Shown here: piece after piece, positions 16,561 to 26,139 of the stretch
Position numbering within the stretch: the first letter of the stretch is position 1
Layout: every line of letters begins with the position of its first letter
Assembly (NCBI GenBank): GCA_013821605.1
Contig: JACDGP010000016.1
Span: forward strand, 1 to 59,569
Source of the DNA: Herpetosiphonaceae bacterium
GTDB taxonomy: Bacteria; Chloroflexota; Chloroflexia; Chloroflexales; Kallotenuaceae
Reading direction: 5' to 3'
DNA: 59,569 nt
Program-made: the position numbers and the translations under genes
Notes under the pieces: model-generated
Database searches by the model: none
What the model saw: the letters and a program-made list of their open reading frames with translations, nothing else
What the model was told of the DNA's origin: nothing

Positions 16561-18957
16561 TTAGCGCGTAATCAGGAGTTTGCGGAGCGTGTCGTCACTG
16601 AGCGTTAGCCGGGCAACGTGACTGCCACTCTGACCATCCGCAGTAATGAAGCTGCGCTGAGCCGAGAAGACCAAGGTATCACCGGGACCGCCTTTGGCGC
16701 TACGGTTAGACCGCCCCTGACCGTCAGCGACTAGAGACGCCTCCTGAAGATATGGGACGAATTTGCTGATCAGCCGGCGTGCGACGGCCAAGGATTGTCC
16801 AGGCAAGAGGCCCAAGGGCACGGGTTGGCGTCGCACAAGCGGCGCGCTCAACGCCGGCAGCGCGGCTTTGGCTGCAACGACGGGCCGCGCATATGGTGTG
16901 GCCCAGGGATCGCCGAGCAGTACAAACGACAGCAGGGTTTTGGCATCGTCCGGATCAAGATAGCCCTGTCCCAATGCAGCCGAGCGTGCCAAACCATCGC
17001 GGGCCAGGAGTAGCGCGCGCCCAACGGGATGGCCGCGTCGCAGATTCGCGAGCAAATGGTTGACCAGAACGTCGGCTCCTCCCAGTGGAAGGCCGATCGA
17101 GCCGTAGGACGTCGCCGTTGAGCCGACGAAGGCGAGGGCATTGCTGGCGAGCAGCCGTAATGCCAATGCGTCTTGCGTGGAGCGGCCAGCGATTTCGGCA
17201 CCGTAGCAGGCCTCGCTGACGCAGATCGCGTTGGGATGGAGTGGCACCACATCGCGCGGTGTTAATGCCACTGGCAACGGCTCGTTGGGCGGCGCGTCCG
17301 CAGCCTGCCCGTACCAATTGGCACCGCCAGGCAAACCATGCAGATTAAAATACAGCAGCCGCTGCGCGTTCCAACTCGTGGTCGCGCTGGATGGAACGGG
17401 TGGTGGACAAAGCACCAGCGGCTCGGTGCTCTTCAAGGCGTTGTACACGGTCTGTGATGGCAACTGCCAAGCCAGGGTTGAGGCAGCCCAACCCTGGATG
17501 GGGCTGCCCGGCGGTATAGTTCCACGGCGTAGCCGGAGCAGTGGGAAAAACGTTGCCGGGCTGCGTGGGCTTAGCCAGCCATGGTGGAAGTCGACCGAGC
17601 GTTGCAAGAGTTCCACAAGCAAATGACCACCGGTCTTGCTATCATCCGGCATGCGGGCAACCACGACATCTGGAATCAGGTAGCTGTCGCCGGCACAGCC
17701 GTAGGGATTATCAGAAAGAACGTGCAGGTCGGCATCCGTCGTCGGATTCGGCAGTTGGTGGAAGGGGATAATCGCATCGCCACCGATCAGCATGATCGCG
17801 TCGAGATGCTGGCCCTTCGCCGTGAGCCGCGCATGCACAGCCCGCAACAGCTCGGTAATCGCCTCGGGGCTTGGCTGCACGACCGCTGCCACATCACCGA
17901 ACACAGGTAGTGGCTGCGGATCATCTACCACGACGACATGCGCCTCCACGTCACGAGCTGTCAGGGCGGCTGCCCAATTTTGCAACAATTGCAGGACCCG
18001 CTCGACGTCGTAGGGCATTTGCACTGCGAGGTTGCCGCGATGCGTCACCAACAGTGCTGCACCATGACCATCGCCGAGCGACGGCGGAGTCGCACCCAGT
18101 AGTCGCTGGGTTGCACGCTCGACCTCCGCGAGTGCTACGGCTGAAGCTTGATCGGATTGGGTGCGGGACCGCAGTTGGATTCCCGTTGGTCCTTTTGCTG
18201 CGCGTAAGCGTAGTGGCTTCATTGAGCGTGGGCCTTCGGCCCAGGGATAGGCTGGTAGCATATCTTGCAGGTCATGCACCCGCCGGGCAAGGCTCGCTGG
18301 TATCGGTACTTCAGGCAATTCCGGCAGCAGAAAAGGCGGTTGATCGGGGGCGAAACAACGCTTGGCACTGAGGCCACCCGGATCGGAGGCAACCGCTTGC
18401 TTGATTAACCTGATTAGGTCACCGCGATGAACGACCAGTGCTGCCATCAGCCACAGCGCGGGAACGGGCACCGGGACCTCATCAAGCAGCGGCAACAGCA
18501 GCGTATGGGCCTGCTCCGGCGCGTTCAGGCGACGTAGGGCTTCGGCGCGTAAGATCGTCCACTCATGCCACTGCGGATGGCGCTCGACCAGGATGGTGAG
18601 TCGGCCTAAGGCCAGGTAAGGTTTACCACGGCGCAGATCAGTGACGGCCGCATCCTGCAGCAAGGCCGCACGTTCCGCCGCCATTGCTTGTTCGGCTCCG
18701 GCCGGTAACAGGGTGGCCAGTCCCTGCCACGCTTCACTTTCCAGCGGATCGCGTCCTGCTGCTAAGCGAAAGGCTTTGATGGCGCCGGCGGTCTCACCCT
18801 GGGCCTGCGCCAGCATAGCCCGGACGAGCAGGAATGAGCTGGCATGCGGGGCGAGCAGGCCGAGCGCTTCGATCGCCTGCTGGGCATGTTCAACTTCACC
18901 CAGCAGTATCAACAATTGTGCGGCCGATAGCAGCTGGTCGAGGCGACAGGTCTCCAT
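16561..18957 (-). CDS. TPR protein with C-terminal clan CD (C25/gingipain-like) cysteine peptidase domain
   Basis: 798 residues. Residues 1-190 are TPR-like helical pairs (AQQAIEALGLLAPHASSFLL and similar). From about 295 onward the protein resembles the C25 peptidase fold: ALLVTHRGNL, LDAIMLIGGDAIIPFHQLPN, the IPDVVVARMP strand, then the catalytic dyad His540 (LLYFNLHGLPGG) and Cys584 (AICVSEACYGAEI), followed by NALAFVGSTATSYGSIGLPL and GRALLLARDGLA. The His-Gly and Ala-Cys-Tyr-Gly contexts are those of caspase-like proteases. A C-terminal beta segment follows (about 700-798). No signal peptide, so probably cytoplasmic. It starts 3 bases after the giant NTPase gene ends, so production is coupled. 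A CHAT peptidase is the nearest alternative; the IPDVVVARMP region favours C25. Probably the effector protease of this operon. Confidence 0.75.
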   Translation of the reverse strand: METCRLDQLLSAAQLLILLGEVEHAQQAIEALGLLAPHASSFLLVRAMLAQAQGETAGAIKAFRLAAGRDPLESEAWQGLATLLPAGAEQAMAAERAALLQDAAVTDLRRGKPYLALGRLTILVERHPQWHEWTILRAEALRRLNAPEQAHTLLLPLLDEVPVPVPALWLMAALVVHRGDLIRLIKQAVASDPGGLSAKRCFAPDQPPFLLPELPEVPIPASLARRVHDLQDMLPAYPWAEGPRSMKPLRLRAAKGPTGIQLRSRTQSDQASAVALAEVERATQRLLGATPPSLGDGHGAALLVTHRGNLAVQMPYDVERVLQLLQNWAAALTARDVEAHVVVVDDPQPLPVFGDVAAVVQPSPEAITELLRAVHARLTAKGQHLDAIMLIGGDAIIPFHQLPNPTTDADLHVLSDNPYGCAGDSYLIPDVVVARMPDDSKTGGHLLVELLQRSVDFHHGWLSPRSPATFFPLLRLRRGTIPPGSPIQGWAASTLAWQLPSQTVYNALKSTEPLVLCPPPVPSSATTSWNAQRLLYFNLHGLPGGANWYGQAADAPPNEPLPVALTPRDVVPLHPNAICVSEACYGAEIAGRSTQDALALRLLASNALAFVGSTATSYGSIGLPLGGADVLVNHLLANLRRGHPVGRALLLARDGLARSAALGQGYLDPDDAKTLLSFVLLGDPWATPYARPVVAAKAALPALSAPLVRRQPVPLGLLPGQSLAVARRLISKFVPYLQEASLVADGQGRSNRSAKGGPGDTLVFSAQRSFITADGQSGSHVARLTLSDDTLRKLLITR

Positions 18958-18960
18958 CAG

Positions 18961-21900
18961 CTACAACCGGACTCCATGCTTGACCGCCTCGCCGCCCAGA
19001 CTCATGAGCAGTTGGATCGCCTCACGGAAGTTGCGGTTGAGCTTGACAGCTTTGCGCAGCGCCGTGAGCGCTTCCAGCCAGCGCTTCTGAGCTCGGAAGA
19101 TCTGACCCTGGAGGTAGTAAGCTTCGGCCGACTCAGGATCATACTCGATCGCCAGATGGACTGCCTTTTCCGCTGCATCATACGACCTTCGCTCGAACAG
19201 TACGGCGGCACGCAGCCGGTGCAACTCGGCGAAATGCGGCTCAATCGCCAGCCCTTCTTCGATAGCCTGGTTCGCCTGGTCCAGCCAGCGAAGCTGGATA
19301 TCGGCTTCTGCCTCGAGATAACAGGCTTCCAGACTTGTATCATCCTGCTCCCGTGCTTGACCGGCATACTTGGCGGCGGTTTTCCAGTCCTGGTTCTGCA
19401 GTGCGAGTTCGGCTAGGACGAGGGCTGCTGCAACATTCGTCGTGTCACGCGCCAGCGCCTGCTCCGCCGCTAACCGAGCTTCATCCGTGCGTCCAAGCTG
19501 GAGCATACAATGGCCACGCCCCGCTTCGGCTGCTGCTATCGTAGCCTGCGATGTGGCAGAGCGAGCGGCCCGATTATAGGCTGTCAGCGCCTCGACCCAG
19601 CGCCCCTGCTCGTTCAACAGAGTTGCCAACGCGGTGTGGAGGATATGCACGTTTGGGTAGCGCTCGATTGCTGCTTCCAAGGTTGCTTCAGCAGTCAGGG
19701 TATCGCCCACCTGGGCCTGGGTGCGCGCTAATGCCGCCCATGTTTCCGGACCCGCATCAGGTGTCGTCACGGCGACCTGTAGCTGTTCCAGCGCTACGTC
19801 ATGCTGACCATGCTCCGCTTGAAGCTGCGCTAGCTCGGTGCGCCATGCCGACATGCTTGGTTCGACGGCCAGGGCTTGCTCAAGCAGCCGGATGCGTTCG
19901 CCATTGGTATGGAGCCGTGAGAGCCGGTACCAGATTTTGCCGTTGCCGGGCTCACGTTCGCTGGCGCGGCGCAACATCTGAATGCCGCGATCCAGCCGTC
20001 CGCGACCAATTGCGACGTCTGCGTATTCCAGGAGCCAACTTTGGGGTACTTCGCCGGCGACGGCCCGTTCCCAGGCTTGGAGCATCGCTGACACATCATC
20101 ACGGCGACCGGCAACTTGGGCCATCTGGTACCATGCTTCGGCATTGGTGCGGTCGATCTGTACGGCGCGCTGGATCGATACCCAGGCATCATTTAACTTT
20201 TGCAGGCCGAGCTCGGCGGCGCTACGTGCCGTCCAAGCGGCGGGTCGCGCCTGATCGAGTTTGGTCGCCTTTACCAGATGCTCGTATGCCATCGTAACCG
20301 ATCCGGTGCGGAGCAGCGCGGTCCCCAGCCGCAGGTGATGGGGACCCCATTCGGGCTGCTGCGCGGCCGCACGGGCATAAAATTGGACCGCCAGCGGCAC
20401 GTCGCCTTGTGCTTCACGCGCTTGGCCCAGCAGACTCGCCGTAGCCGCAGTCGCTTGCCGTCGATCGGCCACCTCTAGTGCCTGCGTGGCAGCGGCAGTA
20501 TTTCCGAGCTTCAAGTGGGCAATCCCGAGGTGCCGCGCGGCGTTCGCCTGATCCTCCTGTGACAACGTCGTGTCCTGTGCGGCTCGTTCCAAGAGCGGCA
20601 CAGCAGCCGTTGTGGCACCTGCCAGCAGCAATGTCCAGCCATACTCAGATCCCCAATGCGTATGGTCTTGGATACGAGCAAGGATGTCCCGAGCTTCAGC
20701 CAGTTGTGGGGCGTCAATCTGCCCCGGCACCTCGTCCTCACTGACCGGTTCGTAGGGTCGCCGCAAAGCCAGTGCCAGCGTACCTTGCGCCTCCGGGCTG
20801 TCTTCTTGGGATGCAATCCGCCCCAAGCGCACCGCCTCCTTCCATTCGCCCCGCTGGAAGGCGAGTTGTCCTAGTCGTAAAGCCGCTTGTGCGTCTACGG
20901 GACGGCCCTGGGAGACACGCTCAAAGTCATGGCGGGCACGCTGACCATCGCCCGTTCGGAAGGCGATTTCACCGCGCAGGCGCTGATAACGCACGTCATC
21001 TGGCTTGAGCAGGAGTGCCTGATCGATAGCGTGGCGTGCGTCGGCGAGCTCGTTCTGCTCAAATGCGTACTCGGCCAGACTGCCCCACAGGCCCGCATCT
21101 CGTGGTTGGGCTTTAACAGCATCGCGTAGCATGCGCAGTGCGCGTTGGGGATCACCGGCCGCACGTATATGCTGAGCCAAAACACGTAACACCTCCGGAT
21201 GGTAGCGATCACGCTGGGCAGCTTCCTCGATCGACCGCTGCGCGAGCTGTTGATCGCCGGCCGCTGCTGCCACTTGGTACATTAAGAGCAAGGTTGGGAT
21301 GTCGGCCTGGCCATGCTCAATGATCGGTTGCAGGGCCTGGACCGCAGCAACAGTATTACCGGACGCATGTTCAGCTCGTGCGAGCAGCGCCCGGAGTGCC
21401 GGCGATTGTGGGTGGTGATGTAACGCGACGGCTGCTGCATGGCGGGCCTGACCGACATGTCCGGCTGCAAGAGCACTTTGGGCTAGCGCAGCCCAAACGC
21501 CCGCATCTTCGGGATGTTCGGCCAGGAATGCTTCCAACTGATCCACGATAGCCTCAGGGCTACCCCGTTGCAGATGGAGGTTGGCCAGGGCTAACGCTGC
21601 CTCACGGTCGTCGGGAGCCAGCGCGGCGGCCACTTCCCAGGCCCGCAATGCATCATCAAGGGCTTCGTCTGCAGTGTAAAGGCGGGCCAGCGCGCGCTGG
21701 ATCGGGGCATGGTCGCCTTCCATGGTCAGTGCTTGATTCAAGGCATGCAGGGCAGCGGGTCGCTGGCCGGTTGCCTCTAGGGCTTCGGCCAGCAGCAGCA
21801 GCCGCTCCGGCTTCGGTTCGCGGGCATTCGCGGGTTGTAAAGCCTTAATTGCCTCCGCCGGCTGCTTGATCTGTAAAAGTGCTTCGCCCAGTGCGGTTAA

Positions 21901-24900
21901 CCACGTTGGGTGGGCATCCTCCGCGCTGCTGGCACGTCGCAATACATCGACAGCGGCCTGTGCTTCACCTGTGCGTAGCAGCGCAATACCCAAGTCGGCT
22001 TGACACTCTGGATGATCGGGAACTGCGTCATAGTAGCTGGCTGCAATAGCCCGGGCTTCGGTCCATTTCCCCAGATCTCTGGCCGCCGCGTAGCGCAGCC
22101 GGTCAGCACGAAGACTGGTGCCTGCCAGTGGCTGCAGCACGGCCTGGGCTCGTTGCGGCTCGCCATCTTCGAGAAATAATCGTCCAAGATGGAGCGCGTG
22201 CTGCTGATCACCAGGAGCTAGGCGCTGAGCCTGTTCCACATACGGAATGACACGGCCAGGACCTAAGCGTGCTTCGAGTGCGTGGGCCAGGCCACTCCAT
22301 GCTTCGGGACGGTGCTTGTCCACGCATAGCGCCTGCTCAAAAGCCAACTGTGCCGCCTCTGCATCCTCCATCTGGAGCAACACCCGCCCATGTTGAATAT
22401 GAGCTTGGGCACTCGGAAGCGAACGTAACGTTGTTTGTACAGCCTGCAAGGCTTCCTGCGGCCGGTTGGCTGCCAGGAGTGCCCGGCTAATGTCGAGCAG
22501 CACCTCGGGGTCGCCGGCACCGTGCACATGGGCCGTTTCGAAGGCCGCCAGTGCTTCTTCGATATGACCCGACTGCAACGCCATGCGGCCCATTTGGTGT
22601 TGCAGGTGCGCATTGCGCGGCTGTTGCGCTGCAGCCGCCCGTGCGATCCGCAGGGCTGTTTCAGGATTGCCGATCTGACCATAGGCACGGCTCAAATCAA
22701 GCTGGACACTCGGGTCATTTTGCGGCAGCGCTTGGAGTAAAGGTAGAGCTTCTGCCCCTGCTCCAATATCGAGCAACGCCCCTGCAAACTCATGGACAAT
22801 GGGTGTGCGCTCGCTCAAAGGTATGCGCCGGAATGCACGTACGGCATGGACCGGCTGTTGCATCTGGAGATGTAATCTACCCGCCTCGGCCCAAGCGTTC
22901 GGGCTATGGCGCGCACGCAACACTGCCAGAGCCAGTGTATGGCGCGCTAGCGTCATGTCATTGAGGAGCCGTGCTACACGCGCCTGCGCCAGCAAGACCG
23001 GCTGTGATGGCTGCGTGGAGAGTGTAGCAGCTGCACTGTACGCATCCAGCGCAAGCTGTAGGCTCCCTTGCTGTTCAAGGCAGCGCCCCAGATCGTAGGC
23101 AATGCGGCCATCTGACGGTAGGGCCGCCCGCGCGCGTTCAAGCAGCGAACGAGCGGTCGCTAGGTCACCGACTTCGAGCAGGGCCCAACCAGCCTCCGCC
23201 ACGATCTGGGGCTCGGCCTCATGATGTGCCGCAGTGCGATAGTGTTGTGCGGCTCGTCCGTGGTCTCCCAGCGCCCAGTATGTGCGTGCCAGTTCGAGCC
23301 CGGTCGTACTCGTTGCACCGGACTGCTCAGCATGCGTTAACGTTCTCAAAGCTTCGGGCAAGCGGCCGGCTAACCGTTGGAGCATGCCTAGCTGTGTCCA
23401 TGTTGCCCCATCAGTGGGCAGTAGATCGGCCAGCCGCTGTGCTGCACTCAAGGCTGTTTGCTGCTCGTCATCCTGGAGTGCGAGCTGGAGGAGACCGCGG
23501 TACGCCGTGACCGATTGCGGATCATAATCCAAAGCCGCCTGGTAGGCACGCCGAGCTGCATCTGCTCGCCCATTCCGCTCTTCAATGCCGGCGATTTGGA
23601 TATACGTTGTCGCTGACGCTTGCCCCATTGCTTCGACGCGTTCCAGCTGCTTCAGCGCAGCGGAGTCTTGTCCTGCCTGGAGCAGAAGCTCCGCTACTTC
23701 GGCGGCGACGCCTGCCGTCGCGATCCCCTGGACATCGAGGTCACGTAGCAGTCGACTGGCTTCTTTGCCTTCTCCTAACAGCCGCAGCGTTCGGGCTAGG
23801 GCGAGTACATAGTTGCCTTCATTGGGAACCAACATTGCTGCTCGTCGGAAATGATCGCGGGCTTGAGTCAATTGCTGCCGATCCTCGTACATCTGTCCCA
23901 GCGTAAAGGCCGTCGCCGCCAGTTGGCGATGATGCTCGCTCAGGAGATGCTCCAAGGTCGCGGTAGCAGTATCGGCTTCACCCAAGTCCCGGCAAACTTG
24001 GGCCAACGCTTGTTGGTAGTGGAGGTTGGTAGGATCGGTGCGTAATGCTTCGGTAAAGGCGGCTTGGGCCTCGACAAGCTGAGCGCTTTGCTGTAAAAGT
24101 TGGCCGAGCAAGCCCCACAACTGCGGATCATCATGCCCCTGATTGAGCACGCGGCGCAACAAGCGGATCGCAACATCACGCGAGCCATATTGCGCCCAGA
24201 CGCGACCGAGGGCGATCGTTGAGTAGTCGCTCAATGCTGGGAGGTGGTCAAGAATTTGTTGTGGCTCTAGATTAGCATCCAGGACACCTTGGATGGCCCG
24301 CCACGCCTCGGCAGCGATCAGTTCATCAACGATCTGATTACCTGCACCTATGCCGCAACGCAGGGCCAGCGCCCATGGTGCCTTGCGGCTCAAGTCGACG
24401 GTTGAGATTTCGTTGCGGTAGGCATACGCAAGATCGGCGAGCAGCGGTGAGCGTAGCTCATAGCTTTCACCATTACGGGTTTCCAGCAATGCGATCGCTT
24501 CGATCAGCGCCATCGTGTCGGCAGCTTGTACATTGTTCTGCTGCGCGAAATCACGGGCAATACTGACTACTTCATTGTGGTGCAGGGTGGACATCTGCTC
24601 CAGCCGCTGGACCATGCGCTGTAAGAGTGGTCGCAACATTGTCTCGTCAAACGGAAGGTAGTGTGCCTCCGCTGCTTCGGCGGCTACTGCGGTATACCAT
24701 TTGATGAGCAACGGTCCGGGCAACTCCTGTCTGGTCGTGGTCTTAAGGACGTGCTGCAGTGCATGGAGCCACCGTGGTCGGCGAGCAAGCTCGACCGCTC
24801 CGGGAAACTTCAGTAGACGCTGGCCGCTCGTAGTCATCGCCGGCTCAAGCGCGCTTGCCACCTGCGCATCTGTCCAGGGTCGAATGCGCCATGGTGGCGC

Positions 24901-25500
24901 ACCTAGCGCCTGAAACCAGGCTTCGAAGAGGCTCCAGCTCTCACTTCTGCAGGCGATCAGCCAGCGTCCATGTGGGGCAACCGTGTTGATCGCACGGCGA
25001 ATCGTAGCTAGCCCCGTCATTTGTTCTGAAGGTTGTAGATCACTCAAGGCGTCAATGAGCAGTACACAGCGCCGGCGCAGCACGAGTTCGGCCAGCGCTG
25101 GCCCGCGCCGGCGTGCTTGAGCTGCGAGGCTTGCTTCAATGCTATCGGAGAAATAGGCGAGAGGTATGTACAGGGGGAGTGGTGCCTGCGAATTGGCGAC
25201 AGCTTCTTCCGCCAGTTGCCGTACCAGTTGGCGCACCAGAGTCGATTTGCCGCTGCCGGCCCCACCAAACAGGAGCAGTCCACCTGATCGGTCGAGCGCG
25301 TTCTGCACCGTAACTCGTAAGGCCGGACTGCTCTGCCCGTCCGCTACCTCACCTTGTCGTTCGGCTACGGGATCAAGCTGCTGTTCCAGCCATAATGGTT
25401 GAGCAAGCTGCACTGGCTGTAGCGTTGGCTCAGCTAGAAGTGCTCGCAAATAATGAGCAACCCAGGGCTCCTCCGAGGCGGTAGGCGATAGAATCTGCAC
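18961..25500 (-). CDS. Giant NACHT-type STAND NTPase with very long TPR array
   Basis: 2179 residues. GTG at 25500 was chosen because AGGAGG (25512-25507) lies 6 bases before it; the frame stays open 24 codons further but without a ribosome site. Residues about 60-270 form a P-loop NTPase of the NACHT kind: Walker A GGAGSGKST (79-87), Walker B CVLLIDALSD (about 145-154) and GRWLIACRS as sensor strand. A helical region follows, with DLSRKAPWALALRCGIGAGN near its end. From about residue 430 to the end the protein is tetratricopeptide repeats (A-x-x-x-x-G-x-A-x-x-x-x-x-x-A-L-x-x-x-P spacing), roughly 45-50 units by length. STAND proteins sense a ligand through repeats and oligomerise on nucleotide binding. 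Between a small membrane protein and a caspase-like peptidase, it is the likely sensor of the operon. Confidence 0.85.
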   Translation of the reverse strand: MQILSPTASEEPWVAHYLRALLAEPTLQPVQLAQPLWLEQQLDPVAERQGEVADGQSSPALRVTVQNALDRSGGLLLFGGAGSGKSTLVRQLVRQLAEEAVANSQAPLPLYIPLAYFSDSIEASLAAQARRRGPALAELVLRRRCVLLIDALSDLQPSEQMTGLATIRRAINTVAPHGRWLIACRSESWSLFEAWFQALGAPPWRIRPWTDAQVASALEPAMTTSGQRLLKFPGAVELARRPRWLHALQHVLKTTTRQELPGPLLIKWYTAVAAEAAEAHYLPFDETMLRPLLQRMVQRLEQMSTLHHNEVVSIARDFAQQNNVQAADTMALIEAIALLETRNGESYELRSPLLADLAYAYRNEISTVDLSRKAPWALALRCGIGAGNQIVDELIAAEAWRAIQGVLDANLEPQQILDHLPALSDYSTIALGRVWAQYGSRDVAIRLLRRVLNQGHDDPQLWGLLGQLLQQSAQLVEAQAAFTEALRTDPTNLHYQQALAQVCRDLGEADTATATLEHLLSEHHRQLAATAFTLGQMYEDRQQLTQARDHFRRAAMLVPNEGNYVLALARTLRLLGEGKEASRLLRDLDVQGIATAGVAAEVAELLLQAGQDSAALKQLERVEAMGQASATTYIQIAGIEERNGRADAARRAYQAALDYDPQSVTAYRGLLQLALQDDEQQTALSAAQRLADLLPTDGATWTQLGMLQRLAGRLPEALRTLTHAEQSGATSTTGLELARTYWALGDHGRAAQHYRTAAHHEAEPQIVAEAGWALLEVGDLATARSLLERARAALPSDGRIAYDLGRCLEQQGSLQLALDAYSAAATLSTQPSQPVLLAQARVARLLNDMTLARHTLALAVLRARHSPNAWAEAGRLHLQMQQPVHAVRAFRRIPLSERTPIVHEFAGALLDIGAGAEALPLLQALPQNDPSVQLDLSRAYGQIGNPETALRIARAAAAQQPRNAHLQHQMGRMALQSGHIEEALAAFETAHVHGAGDPEVLLDISRALLAANRPQEALQAVQTTLRSLPSAQAHIQHGRVLLQMEDAEAAQLAFEQALCVDKHRPEAWSGLAHALEARLGPGRVIPYVEQAQRLAPGDQQHALHLGRLFLEDGEPQRAQAVLQPLAGTSLRADRLRYAAARDLGKWTEARAIAASYYDAVPDHPECQADLGIALLRTGEAQAAVDVLRRASSAEDAHPTWLTALGEALLQIKQPAEAIKALQPANAREPKPERLLLLAEALEATGQRPAALHALNQALTMEGDHAPIQRALARLYTADEALDDALRAWEVAAALAPDDREAALALANLHLQRGSPEAIVDQLEAFLAEHPEDAGVWAALAQSALAAGHVGQARHAAAVALHHHPQSPALRALLARAEHASGNTVAAVQALQPIIEHGQADIPTLLLMYQVAAAAGDQQLAQRSIEEAAQRDRYHPEVLRVLAQHIRAAGDPQRALRMLRDAVKAQPRDAGLWGSLAEYAFEQNELADARHAIDQALLLKPDDVRYQRLRGEIAFRTGDGQRARHDFERVSQGRPVDAQAALRLGQLAFQRGEWKEAVRLGRIASQEDSPEAQGTLALALRRPYEPVSEDEVPGQIDAPQLAEARDILARIQDHTHWGSEYGWTLLLAGATTAAVPLLERAAQDTTLSQEDQANAARHLGIAHLKLGNTAAATQALEVADRRQATAATASLLGQAREAQGDVPLAVQFYARAAAQQPEWGPHHLRLGTALLRTGSVTMAYEHLVKATKLDQARPAAWTARSAAELGLQKLNDAWVSIQRAVQIDRTNAEAWYQMAQVAGRRDDVSAMLQAWERAVAGEVPQSWLLEYADVAIGRGRLDRGIQMLRRASEREPGNGKIWYRLSRLHTNGERIRLLEQALAVEPSMSAWRTELAQLQAEHGQHDVALEQLQVAVTTPDAGPETWAALARTQAQVGDTLTAEATLEAAIERYPNVHILHTALATLLNEQGRWVEALTAYNRAARSATSQATIAAAEAGRGHCMLQLGRTDEARLAAEQALARDTTNVAAALVLAELALQNQDWKTAAKYAGQAREQDDTSLEACYLEAEADIQLRWLDQANQAIEEGLAIEPHFAELHRLRAAVLFERRSYDAAEKAVHLAIEYDPESAEAYYLQGQIFRAQKRWLEALTALRKAVKLNRNFREAIQLLMSLGGEAVKHGVRL

Positions 25501-25519
25501 CGGCACCCTCCTGTCCTCG

Positions 25520-25846
25520 TTAGCTATGGCTGGCAGTGACCGCCATCCAGAATGCAATGCCACAGACCCCAACGCCGAGCAGACATAGGAATGCTCCGAC
25601 CCCCACAGCGGTTTGGATCAACTGTGTCACTGTTTGTAACAGGCGCGTAGTACCATCGATAGCTGCAACTACCGTCTGATCGGTCAACGCTTTACCTGCG
25701 AGCTTCGGCGTTTGGGCCGATAAGACCTTGAGCGTTTCCTGGTATTCTTTAGCGACAATAATAAAGAAGCCACTAACTATCATGGCCACCCCAACCAGGA
25801 ACAGCACACAGGCCATACCGATTTCTACTTTGGCAACAAATGACAT
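25520..25846 (-). CDS. Small two-helix membrane protein, first gene of the NTPase/peptidase operon
   Basis: 108 residues. Two hydrophobic helices lie at about 8-31 (IGMACVLFLVGVAMIVSGFF) and 80-102 (VGVGAFLCLLGVGVCGIAFW), joined by a roughly 48-residue soluble segment (AKEYQETLKVLSAQTPKLAG and TQLIQTA). Both helices are glycine- and alanine-rich, which favours helix packing. The start follows AGGAAG at about 6 bases. The stop is 19 bases before the giant NTPase gene, and the promoter at 25949-25977 serves all three. I do not recognise a family. It could be a membrane anchor for the complex, or a pore or substrate acted on by the peptidase; nothing in the sequence decides this. Confidence 0.7.
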   Translation of the reverse strand: MSFVAKVEIGMACVLFLVGVAMIVSGFFIIVAKEYQETLKVLSAQTPKLAGKALTDQTVVAAIDGTTRLLQTVTQLIQTAVGVGAFLCLLGVGVCGIAFWMAVTASHS

Positions 25847-26139
25847 CCAGCGCTTCCTAATAACCTTTCGTAGAAATCCGTTAGAGAATGGTCCCGACAG
25901 GGGGACGGCTAACGCATCAAGGCGTTAATTAGTGAGGTATTACCGGCTATCGTAAGAAAAATGTAAAGATCTGTCAAGACACAAAACACTACGTATTCAG
26001 GCTTGACCAGCCTTAAAGTGCTTAAATACCTCATTTGTAGGGGTCCTGTATGGCGGAGGTTTCATGGTGGTGGGCACATAGGACCGTAGCACTATCCGGT
26101 GCGATAAAGCACCATCGCTATCATGACGAGTGACGTATG
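25847..26139. other. Intergenic region, longest gap in the window
   Basis: AT-richer than its surroundings. It holds the promoter and a roughly 96-base leader of the NTPase operon on the minus strand. In the leader are two small inverted repeats: AACGC...GCGTT, and GTCCC...GGGAC. The remainder (about 25980-26139), downstream of the ROK kinase gene, shows no frame, RNA gene or clear terminator that I can support. Confidence 0.5.
25949..25977 (-). promoter_or_regulatory. Strong sigma-70-type promoter of the NTPase/peptidase operon
   Basis: On the minus strand a perfect TTGACA (25977-25972) and TACGAT (25954-25949) are 17 bases apart in an AT-rich setting. Transcription would begin near 25942, about 96 bases before the first gene. 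Confidence 0.75.

Noticed and set aside
16561-18957. Classification of the peptidase as a CHAT protease of the Craspase type
   Set aside because: The strand pattern before the His-Cys dyad and the region after it look closer to C25/gingipain; CHAT remains a possibility but was not used as the name.
19551-20297. 248-residue plus-strand frame opposite the TPR array
   Set aside because: The product is Arg/Pro/Cys-rich without structure, typical for the opposite strand of GC-rich repeat coding sequence.
18961-25500. The internal TPR repeats as a DNA-level tandem repeat array
   Set aside because: The repeats are conserved at protein level only; the DNA units differ widely, so this is not a recent amplification.
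25980-26139. Possible small RNA in the AT-rich gap downstream of the ROK kinase gene
   Set aside because: I find no promoter-terminator pair or stable long stem that would support one.
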